This document shows, one piece after another, positions 12,736-24,459 of a stretch of DNA of 64,000 bases; position 1 is the first letter of the stretch; every line of letters starts with the position of its first letter. Source of the DNA: Balaenoptera acutorostrata (lineage: Eukaryota > Chordata > Mammalia > Artiodactyla > Balaenopteridae). Under the pieces are notes generated by a model. It was given only the letters and a program-made list of their open reading frames with translations, did not search any database and had not been told where the DNA came from. The DNA lies in NCBI RefSeq assembly GCF_949987535.1, contig NC_080077.1, positions 37,838,561 to 37,902,560 on the forward strand, in the 5' to 3' direction. Both the position numbers and the translations under genes were made by a program.

Positions 12736-14790
12736 GAGCCACCATCGAGGCCTGAGAGCACATGGTGCACTGGGGAAATAGTAAGTGCTCCAGTGGGGCC
12801 CGAACAGAGGTGTCACTTCAGCTGGGTCAACCCTGAGCCTTGTAGACGTGCCCCAAAACAGGGTCCAATTAGTCTTACATGAAGGTTCCTATACTCTGAT
12901 GTGTCTTTCAAAATACACGGTGGTCCAGAAACTTCTTATATGAACCATACAGAACTTATGGCTGTCTGACTAGTATGTCCTAAAGAAACTGATCAATATA
13001 CATGTAAATAATCACGACACCTTGTAGTTATAAAAAGTTTTGTAACAACTTAAGGAGGTTTTCTTGAAGAGAAGAAGATTGTGAGGAAGTGCTGGGTATT
13101 ACAGAGAGGAGAAAAGAAGTCTCTTATGCGTGACTTCAAATACTTCCAAGGAAGCACGATCTGCTCCCTTATAAGATCAAATCCTAGAGCAAGAGTGGCA
13201 GTGGGGGAAGGTTCCCCAAGTGGGAAAGATGACTTGACTTCTTGCCTTGATTTTATTCCCCAAGATTTTACCTCCGACTTGGGAACCTCTCCCTGAATGT
13301 AGTGCCAATAACACATGGGCTTCATGAGACACTGCTCCCTGAACATTCTCCAAACGTGGTCAAGTGAGCCTTCCCTTAATTTCTCACAGCATAGCTTAAA
13401 CTAAACTGGAAAATAAAAGGGAAACTTTCCTAAAGGTTGGGGACCAAATAAGGACAAGAATGCACAGTAACTCATGACAAGATAACCTAAATGGAGATAG
13501 AGTGTTTATTCATATAAATAACCTTACCGACATCCCTCTTATGGTTTCCAGGCTCCTTTTACATGTGCAACACACTATTTATTGCACAATACATTCACTT
13601 CAATACTAGCTTTTATTTTCAACGGAGAGGCATGCTTTTCTAGGGCAGTATATCAGAACTTGGGAATGGGGGTTTTGTTCTTTGAAAAGAGTCCTTCCTC
13701 TCTAATTTGAGAATCACTGTTCCATACAAATCCATCTTGCTTGTATTGCCAGGAATCATCTTTAAGCATTTATAGACTCTTCCTCTAAACCTAGAGAGCA
13801 AGACCCAGAGGAATATCTGAGTCTATCTCTTCCACCTCTTCATAGATGAATATAAAGTGTACTGGAAGATTCTGCTGATTTGTATAACCCAAATTCACTA
13901 GCCAGAGCAGGATGGCATCATCCTGTTTTCAAAAGGACACCCTATTCTGAACACAACACAAAAGGCTAACATCTATCTCACAGAGATACCCACGGAAAGA
14001 AGCAAGAGGGCTAAGTACAGAGTGTGCATGAGAAAATGGGAGTATTCTCTGTAGCCAATAGGTGAACCAGGAGAAAGAGATCTCAGCCTGAAGGTAACAA
14101 TGAATCTTTCAAAATGGAAGGGAATGAATGATTCTATAAGTAGCAAGTTCCCTAACAATGGAAGTGTTCAGTGTCTGAATGGCCACTTGGTAGGCATTTA
14201 GACTAATGCATGGGGTTCCCTTACAGTTCTGAGATGGCAAATACGGAAAAGTAGAAATACAGAGTAAAGTAGGTGAGAAATGCACAGTCCTAACATCTTC
14301 GAGATCATTTTATAATAGGCACAAGGCTTGGCTTACTTTTACCCACTATTCAGCAGGTCGTCAAAGAGAAATGATTCTTCACTTGTCTCTTGTGCTGAAG
14401 ATACAAGGGATGATGTGATGAAGTGAAAAAAACAAACAGTTCTCCATCCCATGGCTGGTCAATTTACGGTAGCCATGAGCCTCTATTATTACAATTATTG
14501 TAGTTTTTTCTTTTTTAAGGTCAGATGAAGGCTAAAATTTCAAATGAATTCCAATATTTGGCTTTTGTTGTTAGAAGTTCCAAGTACAAGTAAAGACTCT
14601 ATAAAATACTACGGCTAACTTATGCATCAAGACAGGAAACAAAGAACAACTTTAGCAAAGCATCTCATTAGTAACTAGAGGGAGATATGCATCCTAATAA
14701 AATTTAGTAGGCTTGCATCATAGCTGAGCGCTATACATTTTTTTAGTGGAAACATATATAACACACCCTTTGTTTAAGATGGCTTCTTTA

Positions 14791-15046
14791 TTTTTTTTTT
14801 TAATTTTTATTTTATATTGGAGTATAGTTGATTTACAATGTTGTGTTAGTTTCAGGTGTACAGCAAAGTGATTTAGTTATACATATACATATATCTATTC
14901 TTTTTCAGATTCTTTTCGCACTTAGGTTATTATAGAATATTGAGTAGAGCTCCCTGTGCTATACAGTAGGTCCTTGTTGATTATCTACTGTATATACAGT
15001 AGTGAGTGTATGTTAATCCCAACCTCCTAATTTATCCCTCCCCCAC
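14791..15046 (-). mobile_element. 5'-truncated LINE-1 3' tail
   Basis: Minus-oriented: T-run, then TATTGGAGTATAGTTGATTT, GTTTCAGGTGTACAGCAAAG and TACAGTAGGTCCTTGTTGAT, ending in CCCTCCCCC. The 15-bp target-site duplication AAGATGGCTTCTTTA is at 14776-14790 and 15047-15061. The 5' truncation falls in the C-run, which is the edge of the L1 G-rich tract. Copies of this tail are common in cetartiodactyl genomes. Confidence 0.92.
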
Positions 15047-16804
15047 AAGATGGCTTCTTTAAACTGGGCTAGAGGACTTTTATCTTTATCTCCCTCACAA
15101 ATCTATGCTAGCAACAATCACTTAAGAAACTACACTTGTTTTCTATCGGCTCCTGACATCAATGATGCATTACTGCCAAAAGAATTCAGTGTGTGTCGTA
15201 AGCTAAACTGATCTTGCCAGGCTGATGCACAATCTGACTCCCGATTTGTAAACACTGTCAACTTAAAGTGATGGTGTTGAGGGAAAACTGAAGAGCAGAG
15301 CAGCATGCTAACTACACTTTCATGTGAAAGCTTTAAACGTTTTTATAGATGGAAAAAATTTCTCAAATCATGTTTACAAGAAGGAAGTTTAAGCACATTT
15401 TATTCATTTATTTTTTATCTATTTCTATATAAATGAAAATTGTTCATTGGAAGTACAACTGAAGAGGTACAGCTGGGATTTGAATAAACAAAGGACAGGC
15501 AGGCCCCCAGAAGCAGAAATAATGGGAAACCATTGCCACCCCTAGGGCCAAAGAGACAAGGGAAGAAAGAATTTTCTGGAGCCTAGTGAGAATTAGAAAC
15601 ATGGGGGAGGGACTACCTAGGGGGAAGCCACAGTCATGGAGGGATATAGCTACTGCCAGAGCTTTGCACTGAATTAGGAAGGGAGTAAGGAAGTAATGCA
15701 TCAACTATTCTCCTTTCCATCCTCCCATTTCCTGCCAATGCTAACCCTTGGTTGAACCCAAATAGAGATTGAGATGGTAAGGGAGTTGGGAGAAGCAGTC
15801 CAAAGAGGTATCTTTCTGGAGTTTAGGACAGGTCATCGAGGTTTGAAAAACTGACAAAGGAAGAGGGTAAACAGGGTATTACTAGAATTCCAGCCTTTCA
15901 CTTAAGCATATTTTAAAGTATACCAATTAGGAACAACAAACCCATCGACTTGATTATATTCTTAAAGACCTTAGAAAAGTTCTTTTCCACATGAGGAAAT
16001 AATGTATTTGTGCAGTTTTATAATATAAACTGTGATTTCAGCCCAGAAAATTTATGATTACAAGAGAGAAAAAGTAATGCATAAGATACAAGGTAAGAAC
16101 ATAGAGGGAGTTTCCTCAGGACATATTATTGGCTTTTTTCACCTTATGATGAGTCAAAGCCCTGTTTTGTGAATTATCAAGGTTCTGCTCAATATTTGTG
16201 GGAGAACAGTGGGGATTATTATTAGTTTTGCCTCAAGGAAACCATAAAGAGGATTATCTCCAACATGTTCCCTGTGTTGATTTATGCATGCCCTTCAACT
16301 TACTCCAAATCAATATGAAAAGGGGGATCGTTTCTTGGTCTACACTTGGAAATAAGAAGGAAACCCAGAACTGCCCCTACCTCAGTAAAACTCCTAGGAG
16401 TAAAATAAGTACATTTAGTATCTGTAATCCTCTCCTCTCCCCCATGAGAAACTGTAACTTTTCCCACGTCCCAAAACATATATTTTTAATTTCTGTGAAT
16501 TCAGGGACCTCCTCCCCTCCTCAAATATTAATGCTTTCCATCCACTCCTAGCATTAGATCCATGCTTCTTGGATATCTCTTTGATGCCCCAAAGGGTCTT
16601 CAAACTTAACTTTACCCACATTTCAAATGAATTAGTTTTCTACTCCTCAAACCTGCTCCTCTTCCTCAAGACATAGTCTATTTCATCCCCTCTTTACTCT
16701 GACCATCCATCAGTCACCCAATCTTTTATTCCACCTCTATTCTTTTTGACTCCTTAGTCCCTTCCCTAATAACCCAGCATTGTTCATTCTGCTGCCTTTG
16801 CCTG

Positions 16805-17045
16805 AGAGTGATAATAAGCATAATAATTTCTAGCATGTGTTGAGCACTTAGGATATATCAGACATGGTGCTAAGCACTTTATATGTGTGAACTTGTTTAA
16901 TCCTTATTACACTCTTATGACAGGTATTATTACTAGCACCAGTAAAAGATGCAGAAACTGTACTCAGAGTTACAGAGCTAGCCTATGGCAGGCTGAGAAT
17001 TTAAATTTGGTTTGAAGCCTGTGCTCTGACCCACCTTTTCTAGCA
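16805..17045 (-). mobile_element. MIR SINE, nearly full length
   Basis: Reversed MIR: GTGTTGAGCACTTAGGATAT, GGTGCTAAGCACTTTATATG, TTTAATCCTTATTACACTC, CAGAGTTACAGAGCTAGCC, ending GAAGCCTGTGCTCTGACCCA. Confidence 0.88.
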
Positions 17046-17084
17046 TAGCAAATTCAACATTTCAAGGCTTAGTTTCATGTGTTT

Positions 17085-17365
17085 GCCCTTTACTGAAGCC
17101 TTCCCAATCTCTCCTGTCTTTTCTTCTCCTGTGCTCTCAGCATATTCCACCCACATTTATTATGCATTGGCCCATTTATTAGTTCCCTCAAGACATATAT
17201 TTTGAGAGAATACTCTACCAAAGTGCTTGACACAGGTTGTCAGCAGTAAGCAAGTCTGGACCTGGTCTCCTAGAGACCAGTGGGAGAGACTTTAAGCAAA
17301 TAACCACACGAATGCAGCATAAAATCTTAGCTGATAATTGCTATGGAGAAAACCTTCAGGTGCTG
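17085..17365. mobile_element. LINE-2 fragments in mixed orientation
   Basis: CTGAAGCCTTCCCAATCTCT (plus-like L2) is followed by ATTTATTAGTTCCCTCAAGA and GACCAGTGGGAGAGACTTTA (minus-like L2). Boundaries are uncertain. Confidence 0.5.
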
Positions 17366-18864
17366 CTGATGTGTCTGTCTCCAGGCATCAACTGAGAACC
17401 ATTATAGCCATAACTTCAACATTTTTATTTTCTCGATGCTAACTTGTTCTCTGTATTAACATTCATTTGGAGCTGCATTAATAAATTATAGGAACTGTTT
17501 AGGTTAGAAATTAGATTTCTAAATGGAAACTGAAATCAATCTTGTAGAAATGGAGTGGTAAAACTTTTTGGCTTCATGAGTTGCAGGGATGAGAAGGCAA
17601 ATGTTATGAATGAGAAAGACTGGATTTGACCAAAGGCAAGGTTGTCTCAATGTAAATTTCTCAATTCAGGAATATGCTTGTATTCTTTCATATAGTAAGA
17701 GTTTTATTGCGTTCAGAACATAATGAAAAGCTCTATTTACTAAATTTTTGCCAGAAGATGTTGAGTGAGGGATGAGTTTATCCTAGAAGGTTAAACTGGT
17801 ACCTAAAAGTTCTTGTTACTGCTTGTTGATATATTCTGTTTATCCCTTTTCCACCTGCAGTGTACAAAAAATTTACAAAAACCTATTCAAATGAAGTACC
17901 CAAACATGATATTTTATATCTCAAATTTCATATCTGATATACTCAAAGGTATTTCCTGCTATAAAATAGCTATAATATTTTCAAGCAATTTTAACCTTGT
18001 ATGTTAAGTGCTTCTGAACTGACAGCAGAAACCATAATAAATGCTCAAAGAATGACATCTTGGATCAGGACATTATAACTCGACTCACAAAGAATAATAT
18101 TGAAATATACATTACAAGGGTTTTATTAATAGATACAAAACACAATTTAGGCTCTACGCAATATTATGAAGAGAGTTTAAATTGCTCAGACATGTTAGAC
18201 ATTAGTAGTAAACTTATTTTCTATTTCTGTTGTCTTCTGACTCAATTTATTTTATTCAAGTACTTGAATTCACTGCTCTGAAAGTTATGACAAACTATAC
18301 CAATTTGGAAGTGGGCTCTGTTATTGGGAAAACTGAATTTTAAAAAATACAGCAAACCTAAAAAATATCCATTGGTTAGACACAAAGAATGATGATATTA
18401 GTCTCAGTTTAGGGTGCTACACTGTAATCATGAATATCACAGTGGCTTTGCTGGAGTATCCATGCCTGCGCTCCCTTTACTCATAATATCCAGACAGGTA
18501 TGGGCACGTGAATCAGGTAGTTAATACTAATGTGAGAACTTGGAGTTTAACGATGAAAATGCTATATAAACATTGTACTAAATAGTAAAACTCATTGCTT
18601 CAGGAATTGTGTAGAACTATGTAGAATATAGAACAGGAGGATGGATAATTTACCTCTTCTGTTATAGATCATCTTTTCTGTAAGAGTAAATAAGAGTAAC
18701 AACAATAATCATCCCCAAATTCTGCAGTAGCTTTATTTTTCTTGAGAGCTGCTTAATAGTTTCACTTTAGTTTGAGATTTTTCATCCCTCACCTGTTACC
18801 AACGATTTTAATTGCTTCATGATCAACAACATCTAGTTTGTATTGATTTCTGCTTCATTTACTG

Positions 18865-19026
18865 CAAAGGTTCCCAATTCTGCTACATATTAGAGTCATC
18901 TGGTGAGGTTCAAATATTTGCAAGACAGTTGTTCTGGGGCGAGAGGGTTGTGGGCTGGAGACCAGGCACTGGTGTGTCTAAAAGCTCGCCAGGTGATTCT
19001 AATGTACAGTTAGGGCTGTGAATCAA
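18865..19026 (+). mobile_element. MER5A-like hAT MITE
   Basis: CATATTAGAGTCATCTGGTG at the left, AAAGCTCGCCAGGTGATTCT and AATGTACAGTTAGGGC at the right are the two halves of a MER5A-type non-autonomous hAT-Charlie element. Confidence 0.75.
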
Positions 19027-19059
19027 GGATTTGCTCCCACAGTTGTTGTCATGGTTTCC

Positions 19060-19590
19060 ATGCCTTCAGTCTTGCCCTCCTCTGACATCCTCTATGTGCT
19101 GCCAGAATGATCTTCCTGCAATGCCCACAGAATTAAATTCAAGCCTGAGCACAGTGTAAAAGACTCAACATGATCTGCTCTTAAATACCTGACCAGCTGC
19201 CTCCCTGCTACTCTCTCTCCCTAGCTCTATCAAGCACTCATTTCCAACACGCCTGCCTCAGCCTCCAGGCCTGACGCTTACTCATCCCTTGCTCTGAAAT
19301 GCTCTCCACTGTTTATCTGCCTGGAGAACTGCATCTTCTCCATGAAGCCTTTCCTGACACGCTAGCCCCCTCCTCGGTCAGTGTTCTCAAAGTACAAGTG
19401 TATTGGGTTTCACGTTTTTGTTTTTTGACTACTCATATTGAACTGTCATTTTAGAACATATGTCTCTCTCACCTTCATTAGACATTTTTATGAGCAAGGA
19501 CTGTGTCACATTTGCCACTGTATACCCAAAACTTAGCACACTGCCTAGCATATACTGGCATTTTGTATTTGCTGAATAAATGAATAAGTA
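19060..19590 (+). mobile_element. LINE-2 3' end
   Basis: L2 wording in plus orientation: ACTGCATCTTCTCCATGAAG, CCTTTCCTGACACGCTAG, GAGCAAGGACTGTGTCACAT, CTGCCTAGCATATACTGGCA, GCTGAATAAATGAATAAG. It ends about 400 bp from the RNF217 exon at 19986. Confidence 0.85.
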
Positions 19591-19985
19591 GCATATTATA
19601 CTATTTTCACTTATTATAGACAGAACTGGAGGAGACTCAAGTTGGGTTCACTGAAAAATTTAAGTTTGTACTAAAATTTTTTAAAAGTCTTAGTATTTAT
19701 TTAATATTTAGTAATAGCAATGATAATTACTTTAAAGATTAGTCTTCAAATTAGTGAATTTTAAACAGGTTAAAGCCAACGAAGTTTAATTAAATCCTCA
19801 ATAGTGCTCTAATGATGATAATCATAGCATCCCCAAACCATACATTTTCAGAATCATAGCCATTGTATACTCACCTCGGACTCCGATAAGGGAAGGAAGC
19901 CCACTTAATGCCTACCACAAGTTGGCCTAATTTGGCTGCTCCCAACATGTGCCATCTAACCCACAACTCTGGTGAACATGCTTAC

Positions 19986-20219
19986 TTTGTATTTGCTTTC
20001 TGATCTGGAAGGGGTGGGAATATGTCCTTTTTTCTTGAAGGTTGTAAAGTGCTTGCACTGAGGGCATGGCTTGGTGCTGGAATCAATACGGCCAAGTTCC
20101 AAGAAGTACTTGTATTTGATGGAGTCTTCATGCGTTAAGTTATAGATAACCGTTGTTTCTTCCAAGAATTCAAAACATTCTGTGATGGGGCATTTGATTT
20201 CCACTTGGCCAAGTTGTAC
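19986..20219 (-). CDS. RNF217: RNF217 internal coding exon: end of RING1 and start of IBR
   Basis: This 234-bp exon encodes 78 residues of an RBR (RING1-IBR-RING2) E3 ubiquitin ligase. The peptide opens VQLGQVEIKCPITEC and contains RIDSSTKPCPQCKHFTTFKK, which I recognise as RNF217. CPITEC (residues 10-15) supplies the last zinc-ligand pair of RING1. CPQC (residues 52-55) supplies the first pair of the IBR. On the minus strand the exon is preceded by a pyrimidine-rich tract ending in CACACAG and followed by GTAAGC, so both splice sites are consensus. The phase is 0 at both ends and there is no methionine. It joins in frame to the exon at 8028-8192 across an 11.8-kb intron. RBR ligases pass ubiquitin through a RING2 cysteine; RNF217 is reported to act on the iron exporter ferroportin (family knowledge, not visible here). 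The rest of the open frame beyond both splice sites is intronic. Confidence 0.95.
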
Positions 20220-22631
20220 CTGTGTGAGAGAGCAAATGGGAGAGAAAAAACACACCAGTTATTAAGCTTCTCTTCTTTTTTCTTTTTCTTTTTTCATACA
20301 GTACTGCTTATTTCATGATTACTGTAAAGGATTATCTGTCATTTTTCATGATTCCTAACAGAATAAATGATAACCACTTTGGTACCTATATCAGGCAGTA
20401 CCAAATAATTAATTACTATATAATGTTTCCAAAATGATTGATAGCATCTTTAAGCATTCTCTATCATTAAATATAATGATAATCAAATATGAGAACTTAA
20501 ATGGGCCTAAGCCACAGGCTCACCTAGGAAGCAAGTTCTCATTCCATCCTCTGGAAACTGCAGGATGAGACAGCATTCAGACAAGAGCCAACTAAAGGAA
20601 CAGCTAGGATGAAAATGTGTTTCAGATTTTTCAACCTTACTACAAAGTTTCCTTACTACAACCTTACTCAGCAGTAAACTTAGGGCACATTTAACTACGT
20701 TAAAAAGACAAAAAAAGAGGATTTTGAAAGTACTTATATATACTACATCTAGTAGTTTAAAAATCATTGCTAGAAAAACCCTCTATTTTCCCTGACTCTT
20801 CCAGGCAGAGAACATATAACTGTTCCCATGTCATCAGAATCATAGGAACAAGTAAGAAAATTAAACCAATCATAATGTTGTAAAATAATCCCTATGAGAT
20901 CTGGCTACTACTGAGGTAATTTATAAAATGAATTTCTTCAAAGAACTACAGAGTTAGATTAGGAGAGAGGAGAAGGAATATACTGGAATGTTACATTTAT
21001 TTGGTAGGGGATTCTAGAAATGGTTAGCATTAAAAATTACAGTGTAAGATTCAAGTACAAAGTGTGGACACAATTAAATCTTAAAAGATGAAGAAAATAA
21101 GATACTTTGAAGTAAGGAGGACCTGGAATTGTTTTCCACAAGTAGAGCAAGAACTCTTTATATTCATGGCATCATAATCTCTTTTTGCTCATCTTAGGGT
21201 AGCAGAGGGAGGTAGTGAAAGCTCCAAAAGGCAAACAACACTAAACCATTTCTTTTTCACTTGGGTGAACCTGACATTCTGAGAAGGCAAAACACATTGA
21301 CCTGAATGAGAAAAGCACGCTATGAAAATGGAGGGAGGAATGAGGAAAAGCCACATGATCCAGGGAAAGAAAATCTCTGCAGTGAGCAATTAACAAAAAC
21401 CCTAAATTCATAGTAACTTTTCTTTTAACTTTGCTGTTTCTCTGGCACAGACTTGAGGAAAGGCAGTTAAGAAGCTACAGGCTGAAGGATGCCTGGGAAC
21501 AAGATATTTAATGCTAGTAAAGGACATGAACCAGGCTGATAATGAAATGAAAAAATCTGGCTTTGGGTAAACCATCTTACTAGTACTGACCTGTTGAAAT
21601 GTAAGTTGCTCTATCATCTTATGCTACAATTGTACAAAACATAGTCCAGAGAGGTCTTTCAAATATTAGCCCAAAGCAATTTTTTCTACTTTTTTTGATG
21701 AGTCTGCTTATGGTTACAATCAGATTTTATTTTTATATGTTACAGAGTTATTATAACCCAAATTATGTTTTGTAATGAATTATTTTCAGTTACAGCTGAA
21801 GGCAGAGGCTGTCCAGATGACCTGGGATCAGAGCAGGAGGGCAGAGCATGAAGCCATGTTAGGAGTCTGAAGCAGATGCCTATGAAAAGAGACTTCAGTT
21901 TGCAGCATGTGAAACACAATTTCCTTTCATTCCACATAGAAGGAGTCCACTTGGATAATCTCAAGGGACTCTCATTTATTGAAGAGCTGCACACTTTTGG
22001 GAGTAAGAGCTGGAATGTTTTACTCCCAGGTCAATGTTTTAACCTGGCCTCCCTTGCCTCTAAGTTTATTTATTTTAAGTATATAAATAATAACAATCGA
22101 AGCAGTAATTTCACAACCACTCAGAGAGTCAGGTCGTATAGAAATGGAATGTGGTATAGGGACCAGAACCAACCAAGGCAGCTCAAGGGAGAGAGTAATC
22201 TGGTCACTCTTCCCGCAGTGGGTGTTCATTACCACACCGCACTGGGACACCTACCATCCAACGTCCAACCAGGCGCCTTATCTTCTCCTGCAGTGTCTCT
22301 CAAATCTGCCTGTAAGTCTATTCTATTTCCATAGCACACACAATTTCCTTATGCTTCACACACTCTGCATTTTGCGTATTCCATACCTGCTCTTCTCTCT
22401 GAAAGCTCCAAAATCCCTACCCCACTACACTGAGCCAAATGATCTCATATTTTATTAAACAGACAGAAGCAATATGATCACGTTCCTTTATCTTCCCACT
22501 ACAAACTCTCCCAATCTATGTCTGTCTCCATCTTTTCTGTCTTCCTTCCTTTTTTTGTATTCTTCCCTGTTATTTTTTTTAAGGATCATGCAGCTTGATC
22601 TATTCTCTTCATCAGATTTTTTTACAGTTAT

Positions 22632-22838
22632 TTAAAAAAATATATTTATTTATTTATTTGGCTGCTTCGGGTCTTGGTGGCAGCACTCGGGATCTTCCTT
22701 GTGGCCTGAGGGATCTTTAGTTGCAGCATGTGAACTGTTAGCTGCAGCATGTGGAATTTAGTTCCCTGACCAGGGATCGAACCCAGGCCCCTGTATTAGG
22801 GGCGTGGAGTCTTAGCCACTGGACCACCAGAGAAGTCC
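22632..22838 (-). mobile_element. tRNA-derived SINE of the CHR group, older copy
   Basis: The left end has (ATTT)n and GGCTGCTTCGGGTCTTGGTG. The right end has the complement of the B box (GGGATCGAACCCAGG) and of the tRNA-like head (GGACCACCAGAGAAGTCCC). It is more diverged than the other SINEs and I see no clear target-site duplication. It sits about 50 bp from an L1 tail. Confidence 0.88.
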
Positions 22839-22885
22839 CAAGTCTTCCCTTTTTTTTAGCTTTTATGTTTTTCTTTCATTGTTTG

Positions 22886-23121
22886 TTTTTAATTTTTTAT
22901 ATTGGAGTATAGTTGATTTACAATATTGTGTTAGTTTCAGGTGTACAGCAAAGTGATTTAGTTATACATCTACATATATCTATTCTTTTTCAGAATCTTT
23001 ACCCATATAGGTTATTACAGAGTATTGAGTGGAGTTCCCTGTGCTATACAGTAGGTCCTTGTTGATTATTTATTTTGTATATAGTAGTGTGTATATGTTA
23101 ATCCCAACCCCCTAGTTTATT
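22886..23121 (-). mobile_element. 5'-truncated LINE-1 3' tail, second copy
   Basis: Same sequence order as 14791-15046 (TATTGGAGTATAGTTGATTT, then GTTTCAGGTGTACAGCAAAG, then TACAGTAGGTCCTTGTTGAT). It ends at CCCCCTAGTTTATTT, within about ten bases of the same consensus point. I could not find a clean target-site duplication. Confidence 0.85.
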
Positions 23122-24184
23122 TCTGGCTTCCCTCCTTTTACAGCATAAGGCCTGAATCTACTTCCAGGACAACTGCATGAGTCTCTTGAAGTGTTTGTTG
23201 AGAATTCAAATTTCCTGGCCCACCTACGGCTTATACAATTTGAATTATTGCTGGTAAGCTAATATTTGGCAGTTTGGAACAATTACTCATACAATCCTTT
23301 GAATTACTCATACTTCTTCATACTAACAATATCCCCTTTTTCATAATAAAATGCTACTCATGACCTATGCAATCTCTTGGCCTCTACATGTCTATCTTTT
23401 CCGAATAATTTCCTCAATTTCTGAATAATTTCCTCAAAAGATCACTAAAAACCAATAATCATGATTAAGCAAAGTGCATTCATTTACTTATTCAACAAGG
23501 TACATATTTCATCAATTTATAAATATTTCAGTATGGGTCTAAAGAAAATAAGAAATCTTTAAAAAACATAATCATGATACTAAATATTTTCCAAAATGAC
23601 AATAATTCTTTAATATCAATTTAACAGTTTCAATAACATCATCTAACTTCTATTTATAGGATTTTATGTACTTAATATCCTTAAAACAAAGGTCTAAATT
23701 TCTGTTGTGTTCAATGTTAATACTACTATTTACATCACTGAAAAATATGCTCTCCAATTCTGAACAAAAACATGTCCATTCTTGTAAGACAAAATTACTT
23801 AATTCTAAAACAATCTCCAAGGGTGTTAGTAAGAGACACAATTATCCACTAGATAATTATCCACTACCTTAAGCTAGATGGCTAATTTGTCACTTGGGAG
23901 AACTCAAAAGTAATTTAATGCCACAGGTGAAGGAAACCACTGGAAAAGTGACAGATTAACTCTTCCAAAAAACAAAAAAAGAGAGAAAATATAAACCTTG
24001 GATTCGAAGCTCAGTTTATCAAATGCATGGTTTATGAATTTGATCTTGGTTTTAAGTGTTGATCATGATAGTTTACAGTGTGCCTTGGCCTTTTGTTCAC
24101 TTAATACCAAGGGATTTCAGATTTCCTCTATCATTAAAAAGAAACATATTAATATGGCAGAGGAGAAGAGAATACCACAACAAA

Positions 24185-24280
24185 AGCACTAACAATAGTC
24201 ATGAAATGTATGCAGCACCTCCTCCATGCCAGGCACTGTTAGAAGCACTTTCTGTGCATTAATTACTTTGTGGAATACCA
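24185..24280 (-). mobile_element. MIR fragment
   Basis: CCATGCCAGGCACTGTTAGA and AGCACTTTCTGTGCATTAA, a reversed MIR end. Confidence 0.65.
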
Positions 24281-24459
24281 TAGAGCAGAGTCATTTTTAG
24301 GTTCTGCATTTCTCCATAAGGCTGCTTTACTGATAAATATGCTTCTTTATTTACTCAGCAGGTATTACAGAGCATTGTGCTAGATGCCTTTGATTTTTTT
24401 AAAAAACTAATGAAAACCATCAAGTCAAATATCCCAGAAGTTCTCTCAACCCCAAGCAA

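Larger units (their letters stand above)
8193..19985 (-). other. RNF217: RNF217 intron between the two visible coding exons
   Basis: An 11.8-kb intron with consensus GT and AG ends on the minus strand. It contains MIR, L2 and MER5-like relics and one L1 3' tail, listed separately. I see nothing recognisable in 8200-9480, 9625-10740, 11050-11490, 11720-12400, 12740-14775, 15062-16800 and 17370-18860. The interval 10740-11430 is more GC-rich than its surroundings, and part of it looks like a hAT remnant. Confidence 0.9.

Noticed and set aside
21876..22334. 152-codon plus-strand frame
   Set aside because: No known domain, composition like the surrounding intron and no splice or start context. 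Taken as chance.
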